DNA of 5,772 bases, from assembly GCA_000432255.1 (NCBI GenBank), contig HF989895.1, positions 1-5,772 on the forward strand, read 5' to 3'. Below, piece after piece: positions 5,757-5,772 of this stretch. Positions within the stretch are counted from its first letter, which is position 1. Each line of letters begins with the position of its first letter. The translations under genes and the position numbers were made by a program. A model generated the notes under the pieces. The model worked only from the letters and a program-made list of their open reading frames with translations. It was not told where the DNA came from and searched no databases. Origin of the DNA: Acholeplasma sp. CAG:878 (GTDB lineage: Bacteria > Bacillota_I > Bacilli_A > RF39 > UBA660).

Positions 5757-5772
5757 ACCCCAAAAATTGGAC
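5749..5772. mobile_element. Terminal inverted repeat of an IS3/IS150-type element, cut by the window end
   Basis: The last 24 bases begin TGAACTGAACCCC and end ATTGGAC. This fits the pattern of IS150-group ends as I recall them (TGTACTG, then a CCC block, then TTGGAC at the same spacing). Its first bases supply the premature TGA (5754-5756) of the transposase. Only one end is visible, so the element's length, orientation and transposase are unknown. Confidence 0.6.

Overview
The window is strongly AT-rich bacterial DNA with short intergenic gaps, clear GGAGG-type ribosome binding sites and AT-biased codons. Every tryptophan checked is TGG and the stops are TAA, TAG and TGA, so it uses the standard bacterial code, not the Mycoplasma one. 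Together with a YtqA-type radical SAM gene, this suggests a low-GC Bacillota or a related gut lineage near the Mollicutes. The species cannot be named from this sequence.

Layout: (1) 54-1451, minus: a polytopic membrane transporter resembling YfcC of the AbgT/DcuC-like superfamily, ending in a terminator hairpin. (2) 1452-1569: a divergent promoter region. (3) 1570-2496, plus: a YtqA/YhcC-type (TIGR01212) radical SAM protein, probably the tRNA wobble-uridine modification enzyme MnmL. It has a near-consensus promoter whose start point falls on the ATG, so the mRNA is probably leaderless. (4) 2497-2662: terminator-like hairpins and two candidate promoters. (5) 2663-2890, plus: a small 75-residue ORF with a strong ribosome binding site in front of an ATT codon, resembling the C-terminal tail of Rpn/PD-(D/E)XK transposase-like nucleases. 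(6) 2887-4659, minus: a HerA-type (DUF87) ATPase convergent with the small ORF. The two stop codons overlap inside one bidirectional terminator. (7) 4845-5756, plus: an IS481-like DDE transposase with its catalytic residues but without its C-terminal end. It is cut by what looks like the terminal inverted repeat of a second, IS3/IS150-type insertion sequence that runs off the window.

The genes do not form one operon: each has its own promoter or faces its neighbour. A housekeeping-type block (transporter and tRNA modification) on the left meets an accessory-type block (Rpn-like fragment, HerA ATPase, nested insertion sequences) on the right. I see no complete, clearly new defence system. The points most worth following up are the leaderless radical SAM mRNA, the ATT-started small Rpn-tail-like gene with a nested second start, the lone HerA, and stop codons repeatedly placed inside terminator stems.
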